Source: Pseudomonas fluorescens
GTDB taxonomy: Bacteria; Pseudomonadota; Gammaproteobacteria; Pseudomonadales; Pseudomonadaceae
Length of the DNA stretch: 64,000 bases
Direction: 5' to 3'
Assembly: GCF_000730425.1 (NCBI RefSeq)
Contig: NZ_CP008896.1
Location: 5,766,001 to 5,830,000 of the forward strand
The notes below the pieces were generated by a model that saw only the letters and a program-made list of their open reading frames with translations, was not told the origin of the DNA and searched no databases. A program made the position numbers and the translations under genes. Shown here one piece after another: positions 42,572 to 51,632 of the stretch (position 1 is the stretch's first letter; every line of letters begins with the position of its first letter).

Positions 42572-43639
42572 TTATTGCATGTTGATGATGACTTCTTCCT
42601 GCCACTTCTGCGGCAAGCTCTTGGAGGTCTTCTCCCAGGCATCGGCGTCCTTGATCGGAGTCACACCCTTGTACTGCTCGTTGGGCAGCAGCTTGGCCTG
42701 CACTTCGGCGGGCAGGGTCAGGTGCTCGGCACGAATCGGCCGTGCATTGCCCTTGGCCAGGTTGATCTGCCCGGCATCGCTGAAGATGTACTCGCGGGTC
42801 AGCTTGGCCGCGTTGGGGTGCTTGGCGTATTTGTTGATGATGGTGGTGTAGCCGGAAATCACCGAGCCATCCGACGGGATCAGCACCACGTAATCATCCG
42901 GGTTGGCCATCTTGGCCTTGTAGCTCAGGCCGTTGAAGTCCCAGACCACGCCCACTTCCACTTCGCCCTTTTCCATGGTGGCGATGGTCGGGTTGGCCAG
43001 GGAAATACGCCCCTGCTTGGCGATTTCGGCGAACATCAGCAGCGCCGGCTGGATGTTCTTCTCGTCGCCACCGTTGGCCAGGGCTGCGGCCAGCACACCG
43101 TTGGCGGCCTGGGCGGCGGTGCTCACATCACCAATCGAGACTTTGTACTTGCCGCTCTTCAGGTCAGACCACTTGGTCGGGACTTCGGAGCCGTGCAGCA
43201 GCTTCTTGTTGACGATAAACGCGATGGTGCCGGTATACGCCAGTGCCCAATTGCCGTCCTTGTCCTTGGCCCAGTCTGGGATCTGCTCCCAGGTGCTGGG
43301 TTTGTAGGGTTGGGTCACGCCCTGCTTGACCGCAATCGGCCCGAAGGCAGCACCCACGTCACCGATATCGGCACTGGCATTGTCTTTTTCGGCTGCGAAC
43401 TTGGCGATTTCCTGGGCCGAGCTCATGTCGGTGTCGATGTGCTTGAGGCCGTACTTGGCCGCCAGGTCTTCCCAGGTGCCTCTCCAGTTGGCCCAGTCAT
43501 TGGGCATGCCGACGCTGTTCACGGCGCCTTCTGCCTTGGCGGCAGCTTCCAGGGTTTTCAAATCGGTGTCAGCGGCCATGGCGGCGGTGCACATGGCAAT
43601 GGTCGAGCCTAACAGTGATGCCAGGAAAAGCTGTTTCAT
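42572..43639 (-). CDS. ABC importer periplasmic binding protein
   Basis: A 355-residue solute-binding protein of the Fbp/PotD-like cluster. Signal peptide to AMA (about residue 22), mature DTDLKTLEAAAKAEG, hinge features GDVGAAFGPIAVKQG and VWDFNGLSYKAKM. The Fe-binding Tyr pair of ferric-binding proteins is not evident, which favours an organic ligand such as a phosphonate. First gene of the operon; a HutC-type operator lies 55-67 bases upstream. Confidence 0.88.
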   Translation of the reverse strand: MKQLFLASLLGSTIAMCTAAMAADTDLKTLEAAAKAEGAVNSVGMPNDWANWRGTWEDLAAKYGLKHIDTDMSSAQEIAKFAAEKDNASADIGDVGAAFGPIAVKQGVTQPYKPSTWEQIPDWAKDKDGNWALAYTGTIAFIVNKKLLHGSEVPTKWSDLKSGKYKVSIGDVSTAAQAANGVLAAALANGGDEKNIQPALLMFAEIAKQGRISLANPTIATMEKGEVEVGVVWDFNGLSYKAKMANPDDYVVLIPSDGSVISGYTTIINKYAKHPNAAKLTREYIFSDAGQINLAKGNARPIRAEHLTLPAEVQAKLLPNEQYKGVTPIKDADAWEKTSKSLPQKWQEEVIINMQ

Positions 43640-43694
43640 CCGAAGCTCCTTTGGGCGTTTTCAACGCTGCGTTTTTTTGATGGCGCGGTTGGTT

Positions 43695-43706
43695 TGGTCT
43701 AGGTCA
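43695..43706. promoter_or_regulatory. Candidate HutC-type GntR operator (operon side)
   Basis: TGGTCTAGGTCA shares the TGGTCTAG half of the HutC/DasR-type consensus TGGTCTAGACCA and lies just upstream of the binding-protein gene. Confidence 0.5.
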
Positions 43707-43961
43707 GCAATACACGAGCCAATTTAGGCGCGCTGGATGACAGTTTCATGTCGATGCCGTTTTTCAAGTGCCTGGGCAGGCGCCCGCCGGGTAAGCGTAG
43801 ACCAAGGCCAGAACCCCGTAATCCCTGGACTTGGCCGGGGTATTGCAGGGTGGGTGAGGCGGCGGCGCAAGGCGCTGTCATCTGTCGGTCATGTGGGATG
43901 CCTAGGCTTGCACGCAGTGGCCGCCGCCCATTCCAGGGCATTGGGCGCACCCAAACAGTGC

Positions 43962-43973
43962 TGGCCTAGTCCA
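43962..43973. promoter_or_regulatory. Candidate HutC-type GntR operator (regulator side)
   Basis: TGGCCTAGTCCA is a 10/12 palindrome centred on CTAG, 15 bases before the gntR start, suited to autorepression. Similar to the site at 43695-43706. Confidence 0.55.
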
Positions 43974-43987
43974 GATAGGTAACGTTG

Positions 43988-44701
43988 ATGCGCGATGAGA
44001 CAACCAAAGCGGTGACAGCCATTGGCCAGGCGCTGCAAGAGCAGATCAGCCACGGTTTATTGAGCCCCGCGAGCAAGTTGCCCGCTGAGCGCAAACTCAG
44101 TGAGTTGTTTGGGACCACCCGCATCACCGTGCGCGAGGCCTTGCTGCAACTGGAAGCCCAGGGCCGGATCTACCGCGAGGAGCGCCGTGGCTGGTTTGTG
44201 TCGCCACCCCGGCTGGCCTACAACCTGATGCAGCGCAGCCACTTCCACGCCATGGTCAGCGCCCAGGGGCGGGTGCCTTCCACCGAAGTCATTTCGGCGC
44301 GCCTGCAACCCGCCTCGGCCGCCGTGTGCGCGTGGCTGCAACTGCCGGCGCTATCGAGCGTGATCCAGATCTGCCGCGGGCGGCGTATTGATGGGCGGCT
44401 GGTGTTGTATGTGGAGCACTACCTCAACCCCCGGTATTTCCCGGGGATCCTGGCATGTGACCTGAACGAGTCGATGACCGAGTTGTACGCCCGCAAGTAC
44501 GATCTGCACTATGGCCGCGTGCGCTTCGAAATCGTGCCGACCTCATTGCAAGTGGAGGCGGCGGCGGCCCTCAAGGTCTCGGTGGGCAGCCCCGGGCTGC
44601 GCATTGCCCGGGTCAATTACGATCAGCATCAGCGCCTGATCGATTGCGACCTGGAGTTCTGGCGCCATGATGCGATTCACGTCGGGGTCGATGTGGCCTG
44701 A
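43988..44701 (+). CDS. GntR-family regulator, HutC/UTRA type
   Basis: A 237-residue regulator: N-terminal winged HTH (LPAERKLSELFGTTRITVREALLQLEAQG) and a C-terminal UTRA ligand domain (about 85-230; LVLYVEHYLNPRYFPGILACDL). UTRA regulators typically sense the substrate of the neighbouring catabolic or uptake operon. Divergent from the ABC operon, with matching palindromes in the intervening region. The ATG at 43988 is used; a TTG codon precedes it. Its 3' end overlaps the convergent channel gene by 25 bases. Confidence 0.9.
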   Translation: MRDETTKAVTAIGQALQEQISHGLLSPASKLPAERKLSELFGTTRITVREALLQLEAQGRIYREERRGWFVSPPRLAYNLMQRSHFHAMVSAQGRVPSTEVISARLQPASAAVCAWLQLPALSSVIQICRGRRIDGRLVLYVEHYLNPRYFPGILACDLNESMTELYARKYDLHYGRVRFEIVPTSLQVEAAAALKVSVGSPGLRIARVNYDQHQRLIDCDLEFWRHDAIHVGVDVA

Positions 44702-46854
44702 GCGTCCTGCGGCCCGCTCGCCGCCGTCACCACCTGCACACTCAAGCGCGGCATCGCCAGGTCCATCCCGGCCTCATCCAGGTGGCGCTTGAGCGACAGA
44801 TTGAACGCCCGTGAGACTTCCCATTGCTTGATCGGCGCGGTCTTGAAGCGCGCGCGCAGAATGGCGTTGCCGGACTCGAAACTCTCCACACCCTGGAACT
44901 CCAGGGGCGACCAGATATTGCGGCGTTGCAGGGGATCGGTGCGCATTTTCTGGCCGACATCGCGCATCAGCTTGATCGCGGTGTCGATGTCCATGCTGGC
45001 GGGCACCGCCACGCGGAAAATCGCATAGCCGAATTCCCGCGAGTAATTCTTGATGCTCTTGATCTCGCTGAACGGGATGGTATGCACGATACCGTCGATA
45101 TCGCGCAGGCGCACGGTGCGGATGGTCAGGCCTTCGACGGTGCCAAGGTGGCCGCCGACGTCCACATAGTCATCGATGGCCAGGGAGTCTTCGATGATGA
45201 TGAACAGGCCGGTGATCAGGTCCGCCACCAGTGACTGTGCGCCAAAACCGATGGCCAGGCCGATCACACCGGCACCGGCCAGCAGGGGCGTGACGTTCAT
45301 GCCCATGTTCGCCAGGGCGACGATGGCGGCGATGATAAAGATCGTCACGAACAGTACGTTGCGGATCAACGGCATCATCGTCTGCGCCCGCGCATTGGCC
45401 AGGCCTTTGCGCGAGCGCGTGAGGGCGTGGTGGATGGCGGTGTCGCTGAGGATCCAGATCAGCCAGGCGAACAGCAGGGTGCCCGCGAGGCCGAACAGCT
45501 TGACGCTGATTTCATGCCCGTCGCCTTCGGTAAAGCGGATCAGCGACCAGCCCCAGACCCGCAGCCCCAGTTCGATGAACACCAACCACACCACCAGGTG
45601 GGCCAGGGTGTAGACGAAGCTTTTCAGGCGCTCGGAATACAACGCATGGCGCTTGTGCCCGCGCTGGGGCTTGAGGGCGTGGCGGCGCACCAGGCCGTTG
45701 ATCACCATGCACAGCACCAGCAACACCGTGCACAGCAATGACTGGCGCAAGGCGGTGCTGGTATCGCCGGCGGACACGAAGGTGGCAAACAGCGAAATGC
45801 CCACCAACAGCAGCGCGGGCAGGTACCAGAAGGTGCCGATGATCTCGATGGTGTCGCTCAGCGCACGGCGGGTCAGGCGCCGGGACAGTGGCTGGTTGCG
45901 GATCAGGTGTGCGATGGGGCGGCGGAAGCGCAGGATAAACACGCCGGTGGACAGCGCGGCCAGGACATTGGCGACGGTCGCCGCGCTGTGCGCCAGGTGG
46001 GTGCCCAGGGCTTCGGTCAGGCGTGGATCGCTCAGGGCCTCGCCGAAGGCGGCGAAGCTGCCGATCAGCCACAACGGCCGAAACGCCTGGTGGCGCAGGA
46101 TATACAGGGCCCGGTGGCGGTGTGGGCCGTCGAGCACGGAAAAGGCAATGACGCAGATCGCTGAAAAGCAGGTGCCGACCACCAGTGCGTAGGCCAGCAC
46201 CATCGCCAGGGACTTGCCCAGGGACGAGGGTAGGGCGTAGCTCAGGTAGACGGTGATCACCAGGGCAATCAGCCAGGGGCCGAGCTTGCGCAAGGCAAAA
46301 CGTAACATGTCCCAGGTCTTGGGGTGTTGTGGCAGTTCTTCACTGAGGCCAAAGCGCAGGCGCACGCGGTGGCTGAGCCAGATCAGCGCGGCGGCCAGCA
46401 GGCTCCAGAGCATCAGCACCATGGCAAAGCCAAAGATGATCGGCAGCCATTCGCTGGCGGGCAGCATCAGTGCTGCCAGTTCGGTCTTGGCCTGGTCGAA
46501 CTCCACGGACCAGCGGTTGAGTGGGCTATCGGCACCGGACAGTTGCTGTTCGAGGTTGGCCAGAGTGCCACCGATCAAGCCCAGTACCCCTTGCTCGGCC
46601 GCCGGCTGGGCCTTTTTCGTGGCTTCGCGCAACTTTTTCAGGTCGGCCAGCAGCTTGGCGCGTTGCTGGTCGTTTTCCAGATTCTTGATCACTTCGTCCA
46701 GGGATTGCCCCAACGGCACGTCGGCCTGTGGTTGGGCCTTGGTGGTACTGCCCAGGATGCCTGGCAGGCCGACCGCCTGGGCTGGGGCGATGGGCAACAG
46801 GATCAGCAGGCAAAGCAGCAGGCAGTGGGGCAGGGCAAACAGACGGGCAAGCAC
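44677..46854 (-). CDS. Large MscS-family mechanosensitive channel
   Basis: A 725-residue inner-membrane channel. Signal-like N-terminus (LLLCLLILLPIAPAQA), a periplasmic helical segment, about ten transmembrane helices, then the MscS pore helix (PLLAGAGVIGLAIGFGAQSLVADLITGLFIIIED) and the beta domain (DYVDVGGHLGTVEGLTIRTVRLRD). Releases solutes upon hypo-osmotic shock. Begins with GTG at 46854. Tail-to-tail overlap with the GntR gene. Confidence 0.9.
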   Translation of the reverse strand: MLARLFALPHCLLLCLLILLPIAPAQAVGLPGILGSTTKAQPQADVPLGQSLDEVIKNLENDQQRAKLLADLKKLREATKKAQPAAEQGVLGLIGGTLANLEQQLSGADSPLNRWSVEFDQAKTELAALMLPASEWLPIIFGFAMVLMLWSLLAAALIWLSHRVRLRFGLSEELPQHPKTWDMLRFALRKLGPWLIALVITVYLSYALPSSLGKSLAMVLAYALVVGTCFSAICVIAFSVLDGPHRHRALYILRHQAFRPLWLIGSFAAFGEALSDPRLTEALGTHLAHSAATVANVLAALSTGVFILRFRRPIAHLIRNQPLSRRLTRRALSDTIEIIGTFWYLPALLLVGISLFATFVSAGDTSTALRQSLLCTVLLVLCMVINGLVRRHALKPQRGHKRHALYSERLKSFVYTLAHLVVWLVFIELGLRVWGWSLIRFTEGDGHEISVKLFGLAGTLLFAWLIWILSDTAIHHALTRSRKGLANARAQTMMPLIRNVLFVTIFIIAAIVALANMGMNVTPLLAGAGVIGLAIGFGAQSLVADLITGLFIIIEDSLAIDDYVDVGGHLGTVEGLTIRTVRLRDIDGIVHTIPFSEIKSIKNYSREFGYAIFRVAVPASMDIDTAIKLMRDVGQKMRTDPLQRRNIWSPLEFQGVESFESGNAILRARFKTAPIKQWEVSRAFNLSLKRHLDEAGMDLAMPRLSVQVVTAASGPQDAQATSTPT

Positions 46855-46927
46855 GAGGCGGTCAACCTTGGAAACGACAGATCGACCGAGTGTACGAGGG
46901 CGCTATGCCCAATGCGAGTGCATTTGT

Positions 46928-47104
46928 CTATTCGGCCAGTTTGGCAAGGATGCGGTAGACGATGGTGCCGAGAATCAGCAGCATGCCGACCCACATGCCA
47001 AACACACCCAGGTTCTTGTCGCGGAAGTTGAAGCCAACGGCCAGCAGGATCATGCCCGTGAGGATGGGAATGAGCATGGCGTGGAAGGCGGACATCGGGA
47101 TCAT
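46928..47104 (-). CDS. 58-residue two-helix membrane protein
   Basis: A small protein with two hydrophobic segments: FHAMLIPILTGMILLAVGF (about residues 7-25) and GVFGMWVGMLLILGTIVY (33-50), separated by the polar NFRDKN and ending in RILAKLAE. Codon usage fits a real Pseudomonas gene and the reading frame is clean, with stop TAG at 46928. The ribosome site is weak. It sits between the channel gene and apeB; function unknown, perhaps an accessory of the channel. Confidence 0.72.
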   Translation of the reverse strand: MIPMSAFHAMLIPILTGMILLAVGFNFRDKNLGVFGMWVGMLLILGTIVYRILAKLAE

Positions 47105-47206
47105 GGTGGGGACGGCCTTGTCGTTGGAAGATGATGACCAGTCTAGGCGTGTTTGGCGCAGGGTGCCTTGATGTGTGTCAGATAGAGAGGTCGTGCGGTC
47201 GAAATC

Positions 47207-47279
47207 GCCATCGCGGGCAAGCCCGCTCCCACATTTGGATGCGGTGTCTTGTGGGAGCGGGCTTGCCCGCGATTGGCAG
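47207..47279. repeat. REPIN
   Basis: CATCGCGGGCAAGCCCGCTCCCACA and its complement with a 20-base spacer, just before the apeB stop. Confidence 0.88.
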
Positions 47280-47289
47280 CAGCGCCTCC

Positions 47290-48579
47290 TCAGGGCAAGT
47301 CACGACTCGCATAGAACGCGCTCAACACCTTCACCAGGTGCGCCAGGTCGTGGCTGCCGCACAGCTCGCGGATCGAGTGCATGGCAAATGTCGGCAGGCC
47401 GATATCCACGGTGCGCACGCCCAGGTGGCTGGCGGTGATCGGGCCGATGGTCGAGCCACAGCCCATGTCGCTGCGCACCACGAAACTCTGCACGGGCACT
47501 TCTTCGGCCATGCACAGGTGGCGGAAGAACCCGGCGGTTTCGCTGTTGGTGGCGTAGCGCTGGTTGCTGTTGACCTTGATCACCGGGCCGGCATTGAGTT
47601 TCGGGCCGTGGTTGGCGTCGTGCTTGTCGGCATAGTTGGGGTGGATGCCATGGGCGTTGTCGGCGGATACCAGCAGCGACTTCTGAATCGCGCGTACAAA
47701 CTCATCACCTTCAGGCAGCAGGCGACGCAGGGTCTGTTCCAGCATCGGCCCGTCGGCACCGCAGGCCGAGCAGGAGCCGACTTCTTCGTGGTCGGTACAC
47801 ACCAGCACGCAGGTTTCGTCGGTCTCGCTGGTGAGCAGGGCCTGCAGGCCGGCGTAGCACGACAGCAGGTTGTCCAGGCGGGCGCCGGCGATAAAGTCGC
47901 CATGCAGGCCGATCACCGCCGCGCCTTGGGTATCGTAGAAGCTCAGCTCGTAGTCGAGCACCACATCAGCGTTCAACCCATGTTCGCGGGCCAGTTGGTC
48001 GGTGAGTACGGCGCGAAAGTCCACGCGCTCATCACCGGCAAACTGGGCGAGGATCGGCGGCAGCTCGGTCTGGGCATTGATTGCCCAGCCCTGGTTGGCT
48101 TCACGGTTCAGGTGGATGGCCAGGTTGGGGATGATGGCGATCGGCAGCTTGAAGTCGATCAACTGGCTTTCGACCTTGCCGTCACGTCGGAACGTCACGC
48201 GGCCGGCCAGGGACAGGTCACGGTCGAACCATGGCGCCAGCAGCGCGCCGCCGTAGACTTCCACGCCCAGTTGCCAGAAGCCCTGACGCTGCAGCTCAGG
48301 TTGCGGCTTGACCCGCAGGCACGGGCTGTCGGTGTGGGCGCCGACCAGGCGGATGCCGTCGTGCAGGGGCGATTGGCGGCCCATCTTGAACGCGATGATG
48401 GAGGAGTCGTTGCGGGTCACGTAGTAGCGACCATTGGCCTCGATGGCCCAGGTCTCGCGCTCGTCGAGGCGCTGGAAACCGGCAGCTTCCAGGCGCTGGG
48501 CCAGGGCGGCAGTGGCATGAAAAGGGGTGGGAGAGGCCTTGAGGAAGTCGATCAGGCCTTGATTCAACGCTTCGCGCAT
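47290..48579 (-). CDS. apeB: M18-family aspartyl/general aminopeptidase ApeB
   Basis: A 429-residue cytoplasmic metallo-aminopeptidase of family M18. Metal and catalytic motifs: [36 protein letters not shown] (Glu pair), [11 protein letters not shown] and MHSIRELCG (His). It forms dodecamers that degrade peptides with N-terminal acidic or neutral residues. An in-frame ATG at 48633 is rejected; the start at 48579 gives the family N-terminus ([13 protein letters not shown]). Confidence 0.92.
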   Translation of the reverse strand: MREALNQGLIDFLKASPTPFHATAALAQRLEAAGFQRLDERETWAIEANGRYYVTRNDSSIIAFKMGRQSPLHDGIRLVGAHTDSPCLRVKPQPELQRQGFWQLGVEVYGGALLAPWFDRDLSLAGRVTFRRDGKVESQLIDFKLPIAIIPNLAIHLNREANQGWAINAQTELPPILAQFAGDERVDFRAVLTDQLAREHGLNADVVLDYELSFYDTQGAAVIGLHGDFIAGARLDNLLSCYAGLQALLTSETDETCVLVCTDHEEVGSCSACGADGPMLEQTLRRLLPEGDEFVRAIQKSLLVSADNAHGIHPNYADKHDANHGPKLNAGPVIKVNSNQRYATNSETAGFFRHLCMAEEVPVQSFVVRSDMGCGSTIGPITASHLGVRTVDIGLPTFAMHSIRELCGSHDLAHLVKVLSAFYASRDLP

Positions 48580-48640
48580 AAGTAGCTCCAGACAGCAATG
48601 GCGCGAGTTTACCGTCCGATGTGATAAGTGCACAGAACAA

Positions 48641-48735
48641 ATGTGGGAGCGGGCTTGCTCGCGAATGCGGTGGATCAGTTAGCTTATTCAGCGACTGGCA
48701 CAACGTATTCGCGGGCAAGCCCGCTCCCACATTTT
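48641..48735. repeat. REPIN
   Basis: GTGGGAGCGGGCTTGCTCGCGAATGC and a slightly changed complement about 45 bases on, between apeB and the rluA-like gene. Confidence 0.85.
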
Positions 48736-48750
48736 GATTGCGTTTACCTA

Positions 48751-49386
48751 CTAGAACGGCGCAGGGCACTCGAACCGCAATCGCTCACCGCTTTGCGGGT
48801 GGGTAAAGCTCAGCATGCTCGCGTGCAGGCACAGGCGTGGCCAGGCGGCCAGGGCCTGTTCGTGGGCATACAAGCCATCACCGAGGAGCGGATGGCCGAT
48901 GGACAGCATATGTACCCGCAGTTGGTGCGAACGCCCGGTAATCGGCGTCAGTTCGACCCGGCACCAATCCCCGCAACGCTCCAGTACCTTCCAGAACGTC
49001 AGGGCGTGTTTGCCGAACTCGTGGTCTACCACGTGCCGGGGCTTGGTCGGCGGGTCATAGCGCAGCGGCAGGTCGATGCTGCCGCTGTCCAGTTGTGGCT
49101 GGCCCCAGCACAAGGCGGTGTAGGCTTTTTCGGTTTCGCGGTCGTGAAACTGGCGAGACAGTTCGCGATGAGTGTCGGCATCCCTGGCCAGCAGGATGAT
49201 CCCCGAGGTTTCCCAGTCCAGTCGATGGACGATACGGGCTTCGGGATAACCGTTTTCCTGCAGGCGGGTGATCAGGCAGTCCTTGTTGTCGTCGGCGCGA
49301 CCTGGCACCGACAGCAGCAGGGTAGGCTTGTTCACCACCAGGACGGCGTCGTCCTGGTGAAGGATATGGATATTGGACAGCGGCAT
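48751..49386 (-). CDS. RluA-family pseudouridine synthase
   Basis: A 211-residue RNA pseudouridine synthase. Catalytic motif HRLDWETSG (Asp) and the later RSHQLRVHM block are intact. No S4 domain, which fits the RluA rather than RluC/D type (23S U746 and tRNA U32 in E. coli). The ATG at 49386 is preferred over 49404. It follows minE on the same strand, but the long inverted repeat between them should separate transcripts. Confidence 0.92.
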   Translation of the reverse strand: MPLSNIHILHQDDAVLVVNKPTLLLSVPGRADDNKDCLITRLQENGYPEARIVHRLDWETSGIILLARDADTHRELSRQFHDRETEKAYTALCWGQPQLDSGSIDLPLRYDPPTKPRHVVDHEFGKHALTFWKVLERCGDWCRVELTPITGRSHQLRVHMLSIGHPLLGDGLYAHEQALAAWPRLCLHASMLSFTHPQSGERLRFECPAPF

Positions 49387-49410
49387 TAAACAGCCTCGTA
49401 ACAAACGCCA

Positions 49411-49488
49411 ACGGCGGCTGCGCTACCCGGCTCCCTGTAGGCGCGAGCAAGCTCGCTCCTACAGGGAGCCGGGTAGCGCAGCCGCCGT
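49411..49488. repeat. 31-bp perfect inverted repeat between minE and the rluA-like gene
   Basis: Arm 49411-49441 and arm 49458-49488 are exact complements, and the 16-base centre is itself nearly palindromic (GCGAGC-AA-GCTCGC), so some 78 bases fold into one hairpin with a single C/T mismatch. Its centre is a GTAGGNGCGAGCAAGCTCGCTCCTAC-type REP, while the outer arms are new sequence. Confidence 0.92.
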
Positions 49489-49505
49489 GGCGACCGCCTG
49501 TTCGA

Positions 49506-49760
49506 TCAACGATCAGGCAGGGTGATATTGAGTTCCAGAATCGAGCAGCTGCCGTCGTTTTCCAGAGCGACATGCACGTCATCGTTGCCGATATTGACGT
49601 ACTTGCGGATCACCTCTACCAGTTCCTTCTGCAAGGCTGGCAGGTAGTCCGGGGTACTGCGTTGGCCGCGTTCGTGCGCCACGATGATCTGTAGACGCTC
49701 TTTCGCGACCGACGCGGTGCTTGGCTTTTTGTTGGCGCGAAAGAAGTCGAGAAATTTCAT
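49506..49760 (-). CDS. minE: Cell division topological factor MinE
   Basis: An 84-residue MinE. The N-terminal membrane-targeting/anti-MinCD segment ([27 protein letters not shown]) is followed by the topological-specificity domain. It stimulates MinD ATPase and drives pole-to-pole oscillation. It starts three bases after minD ends. Confidence 0.96.
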   Translation of the reverse strand: MKFLDFFRANKKPSTASVAKERLQIIVAHERGQRSTPDYLPALQKELVEVIRKYVNIGNDDVHVALENDGSCSILELNITLPDR

Positions 49761-49763
49761 TAT

Positions 49764-50576
49764 TTAGTTGCCTCCAAAGATACGCTCGAAGAATCCCTTC
49801 TTCTTTACATCGAGGAAGCGATGTTCCACGGTCTTGCCCAGCAGGCGATCGACAGCATCGCTGTATGCCTGGCCGGCGTCGCTCTGGTCGTCAAGAATCA
49901 CCGGTACGCCCTGGTTGGAAGCCTTGAGCACGGCCTGGGATTCCGGGATCACGCCCAGCAGGGTCACCGCGAGGATTTCCTTGACGTCTTCAACACCGAG
50001 CATTTCGCCATTGCTGACGCGCTCAGGGTTGTAGCGGGTGAGCAGCAGGTGCTCCTTGATCGGGTCCTGATTTTCTTCGGCGCGCTTGGACTTGCTGGCC
50101 AACAGGCCGAGCATGCGGTCCGAGTCACGTACCGAGGACACTTCCGGGTTGGTCACGACGATGGCTTCATCGGCGAAATACATCGCCAGGTGAGCACCGG
50201 TCTCGATACCCGCCGGGGAATCGCAGACCACGTATTCGAAGGTTTCTTTCAACTCGGCCAGAACTTTGCCCACGCCTTCCTTGGTCAGCGCGTCTTTGTC
50301 GCGGGTCTGGCTGGCGGCCAGTACATACAGGTTCTCAAGGCGCTTGTCCTTGATCAGGGCCTGCTGCAGGTTGGCTTCGCCGTTGACCACGTTGACGAAG
50401 TCGTACACCACGCGGCGTTCACAGCCCATGATCAGGTCGAGGTTACGCAAGCCGACGTCGAAGTCGACGATGACTGTCTTGTGGCCGCGCAGAGCGAGGC
50501 CGGTACCGATAGCGGCGCTGGTGGTGGTCTTACCCACACCACCCTTGCCGGATGTAACCACGAGAATCTTGGCCAA
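49764..50576 (-). CDS. minD: Septum site-determining ATPase MinD
   Basis: A 270-residue deviant-Walker ATPase: KGGVGKTT at residues 11-18, switch I/II VDFDVGLRNLDLIMG and CDSPAGIE, and a C-terminal amphipathic membrane-targeting helix (KKGFFERIFGGN). Recruits MinC to the membrane and is displaced by MinE. Spaced 200 bases from minC. Confidence 0.97.
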   Translation of the reverse strand: MAKILVVTSGKGGVGKTTTSAAIGTGLALRGHKTVIVDFDVGLRNLDLIMGCERRVVYDFVNVVNGEANLQQALIKDKRLENLYVLAASQTRDKDALTKEGVGKVLAELKETFEYVVCDSPAGIETGAHLAMYFADEAIVVTNPEVSSVRDSDRMLGLLASKSKRAEENQDPIKEHLLLTRYNPERVSNGEMLGVEDVKEILAVTLLGVIPESQAVLKASNQGVPVILDDQSDAGQAYSDAVDRLLGKTVEHRFLDVKKKGFFERIFGGN

Positions 50577-50777
50577 GGTGTTTCACCCCTAAGGAAAAAG
50601 GACCTCTCAGTCCCTGAAAAACATCTCTTGAAACTCGCTGCAGGCGGACAGCCTTCGTAGGAAAAAGACGTGCTTCCCGTAGGGGATACACCAACTTTCA
50701 GTTATTCCTACGCAAGTCTTGCCGGTTTCGCTGTGCTATCAGAGTCCAGAGATGCTTGGAAAATGCGGCAGTATCCG

Positions 50778-51515
50778 TTAAAGACGGATGATGTTCAACA
50801 CATCGCCCGACAGGCTGACTTGTACCCCGGCCCCCCACAGCGGATCACGGCGCAAATCTTCCGAAACCTTGTACTGGCCGGCGATGGATACCAGCTCAGC
50901 GCTCAATTGCTGGCAGAAGATCCGGGCCTTGGTATCGCCCTTGACCCCAGCCAGTGCCCGACCGCGCATTGGGCCGTATACATGGATGTTGCCATCGGCG
51001 AGAAGTTCCGCGCCGGGACTGACCGGGGCGACTACCACCAGGTCGCCGCCCTGGGCGTAAATCTGCTGCCCACCGCGTACGGGAGAGGTGATGATCCTTG
51101 TAGGCTTGATCGTCGGCTCTGGCGGTTTTTCCGGTTTTTTCTTCACTTCACCTTCCACCGGGTCGAGCACACGCTCGCGGGCGCCGGAGGGTGGCAATAC
51201 TGGCAGTTCAATGGCGATGGCGGCTGCGATGTCTTCGATACGGCTGGCGCGAATGGCCAGGGTGCGCAGACCATGTTGACGGCAAACACGCATCAGCCCA
51301 GGCAGGTCGACCGCGCCCTGGCCAGCCGGCAATTTATCCAGGGCCAGCACCAGCGGCGCGTTGTTGAAAAAATTCGGCGCCAGGGCGACTTTGGCGGCGA
51401 GCTGGCGATCCAGGGCATCAAGGTCGTTACGGGCCAGCTCCAGCACAGTAATGGCGAGCATGCTGCCTTTGAGCTGGAATACGGGATCTTGGTCTAGCGA
51501 TTCAGTTTGGCTCAT
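50778..51515 (-). CDS. minC: Division inhibitor MinC
   Basis: A 245-residue FtsZ polymerisation inhibitor. N-terminal domain ([19 protein letters not shown]) contacts FtsZ; the C-terminal beta-helix ([46 protein letters not shown]) binds MinD. ATG at 51515 preferred over 51524. Divergent from the lauroyl transferase. The 201-base minC-minD gap is unusually long for this operon, so minDE may have a promoter of their own. Confidence 0.95.
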   Translation of the reverse strand: MSQTESLDQDPVFQLKGSMLAITVLELARNDLDALDRQLAAKVALAPNFFNNAPLVLALDKLPAGQGAVDLPGLMRVCRQHGLRTLAIRASRIEDIAAAIAIELPVLPPSGARERVLDPVEGEVKKKPEKPPEPTIKPTRIITSPVRGGQQIYAQGGDLVVVAPVSPGAELLADGNIHVYGPMRGRALAGVKGDTKARIFCQQLSAELVSIAGQYKVSEDLRRDPLWGAGVQVSLSGDVLNIIRL

Positions 51516-51632
51516 GGTCGGCAAAGCGGCTTGTCACGAAAAGTGTCGAGACTTATAACGAGAACAACCGCTAGCCGCAAGCCGGGTCGAACCGTTGTAG
51601 AATGCGCGGCCCTGTCTTTACCGGAATCTGTA

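Larger units (their letters stand above)
43640..43987. other. Divergent control region of the ABC operon
   Basis: About 350 bases with no gene between the binding protein and the GntR gene. It holds the two TGG..CTAG..CA palindromes listed separately and otherwise GC-rich, non-coding sequence. Promoters for both transcripts must lie here, though no convincing -35/-10 pair stands out. Confidence 0.6.

Noticed and set aside
41981..43612. A 543-codon open frame across the binding-protein gene
   Set aside because: Antisense to the binding protein and hydrolase, and runs through a REPIN; no domain is visible.
47131..48585. A 484-codon open frame opposite apeB
   Set aside because: Shadow of apeB with composition of an antisense frame.
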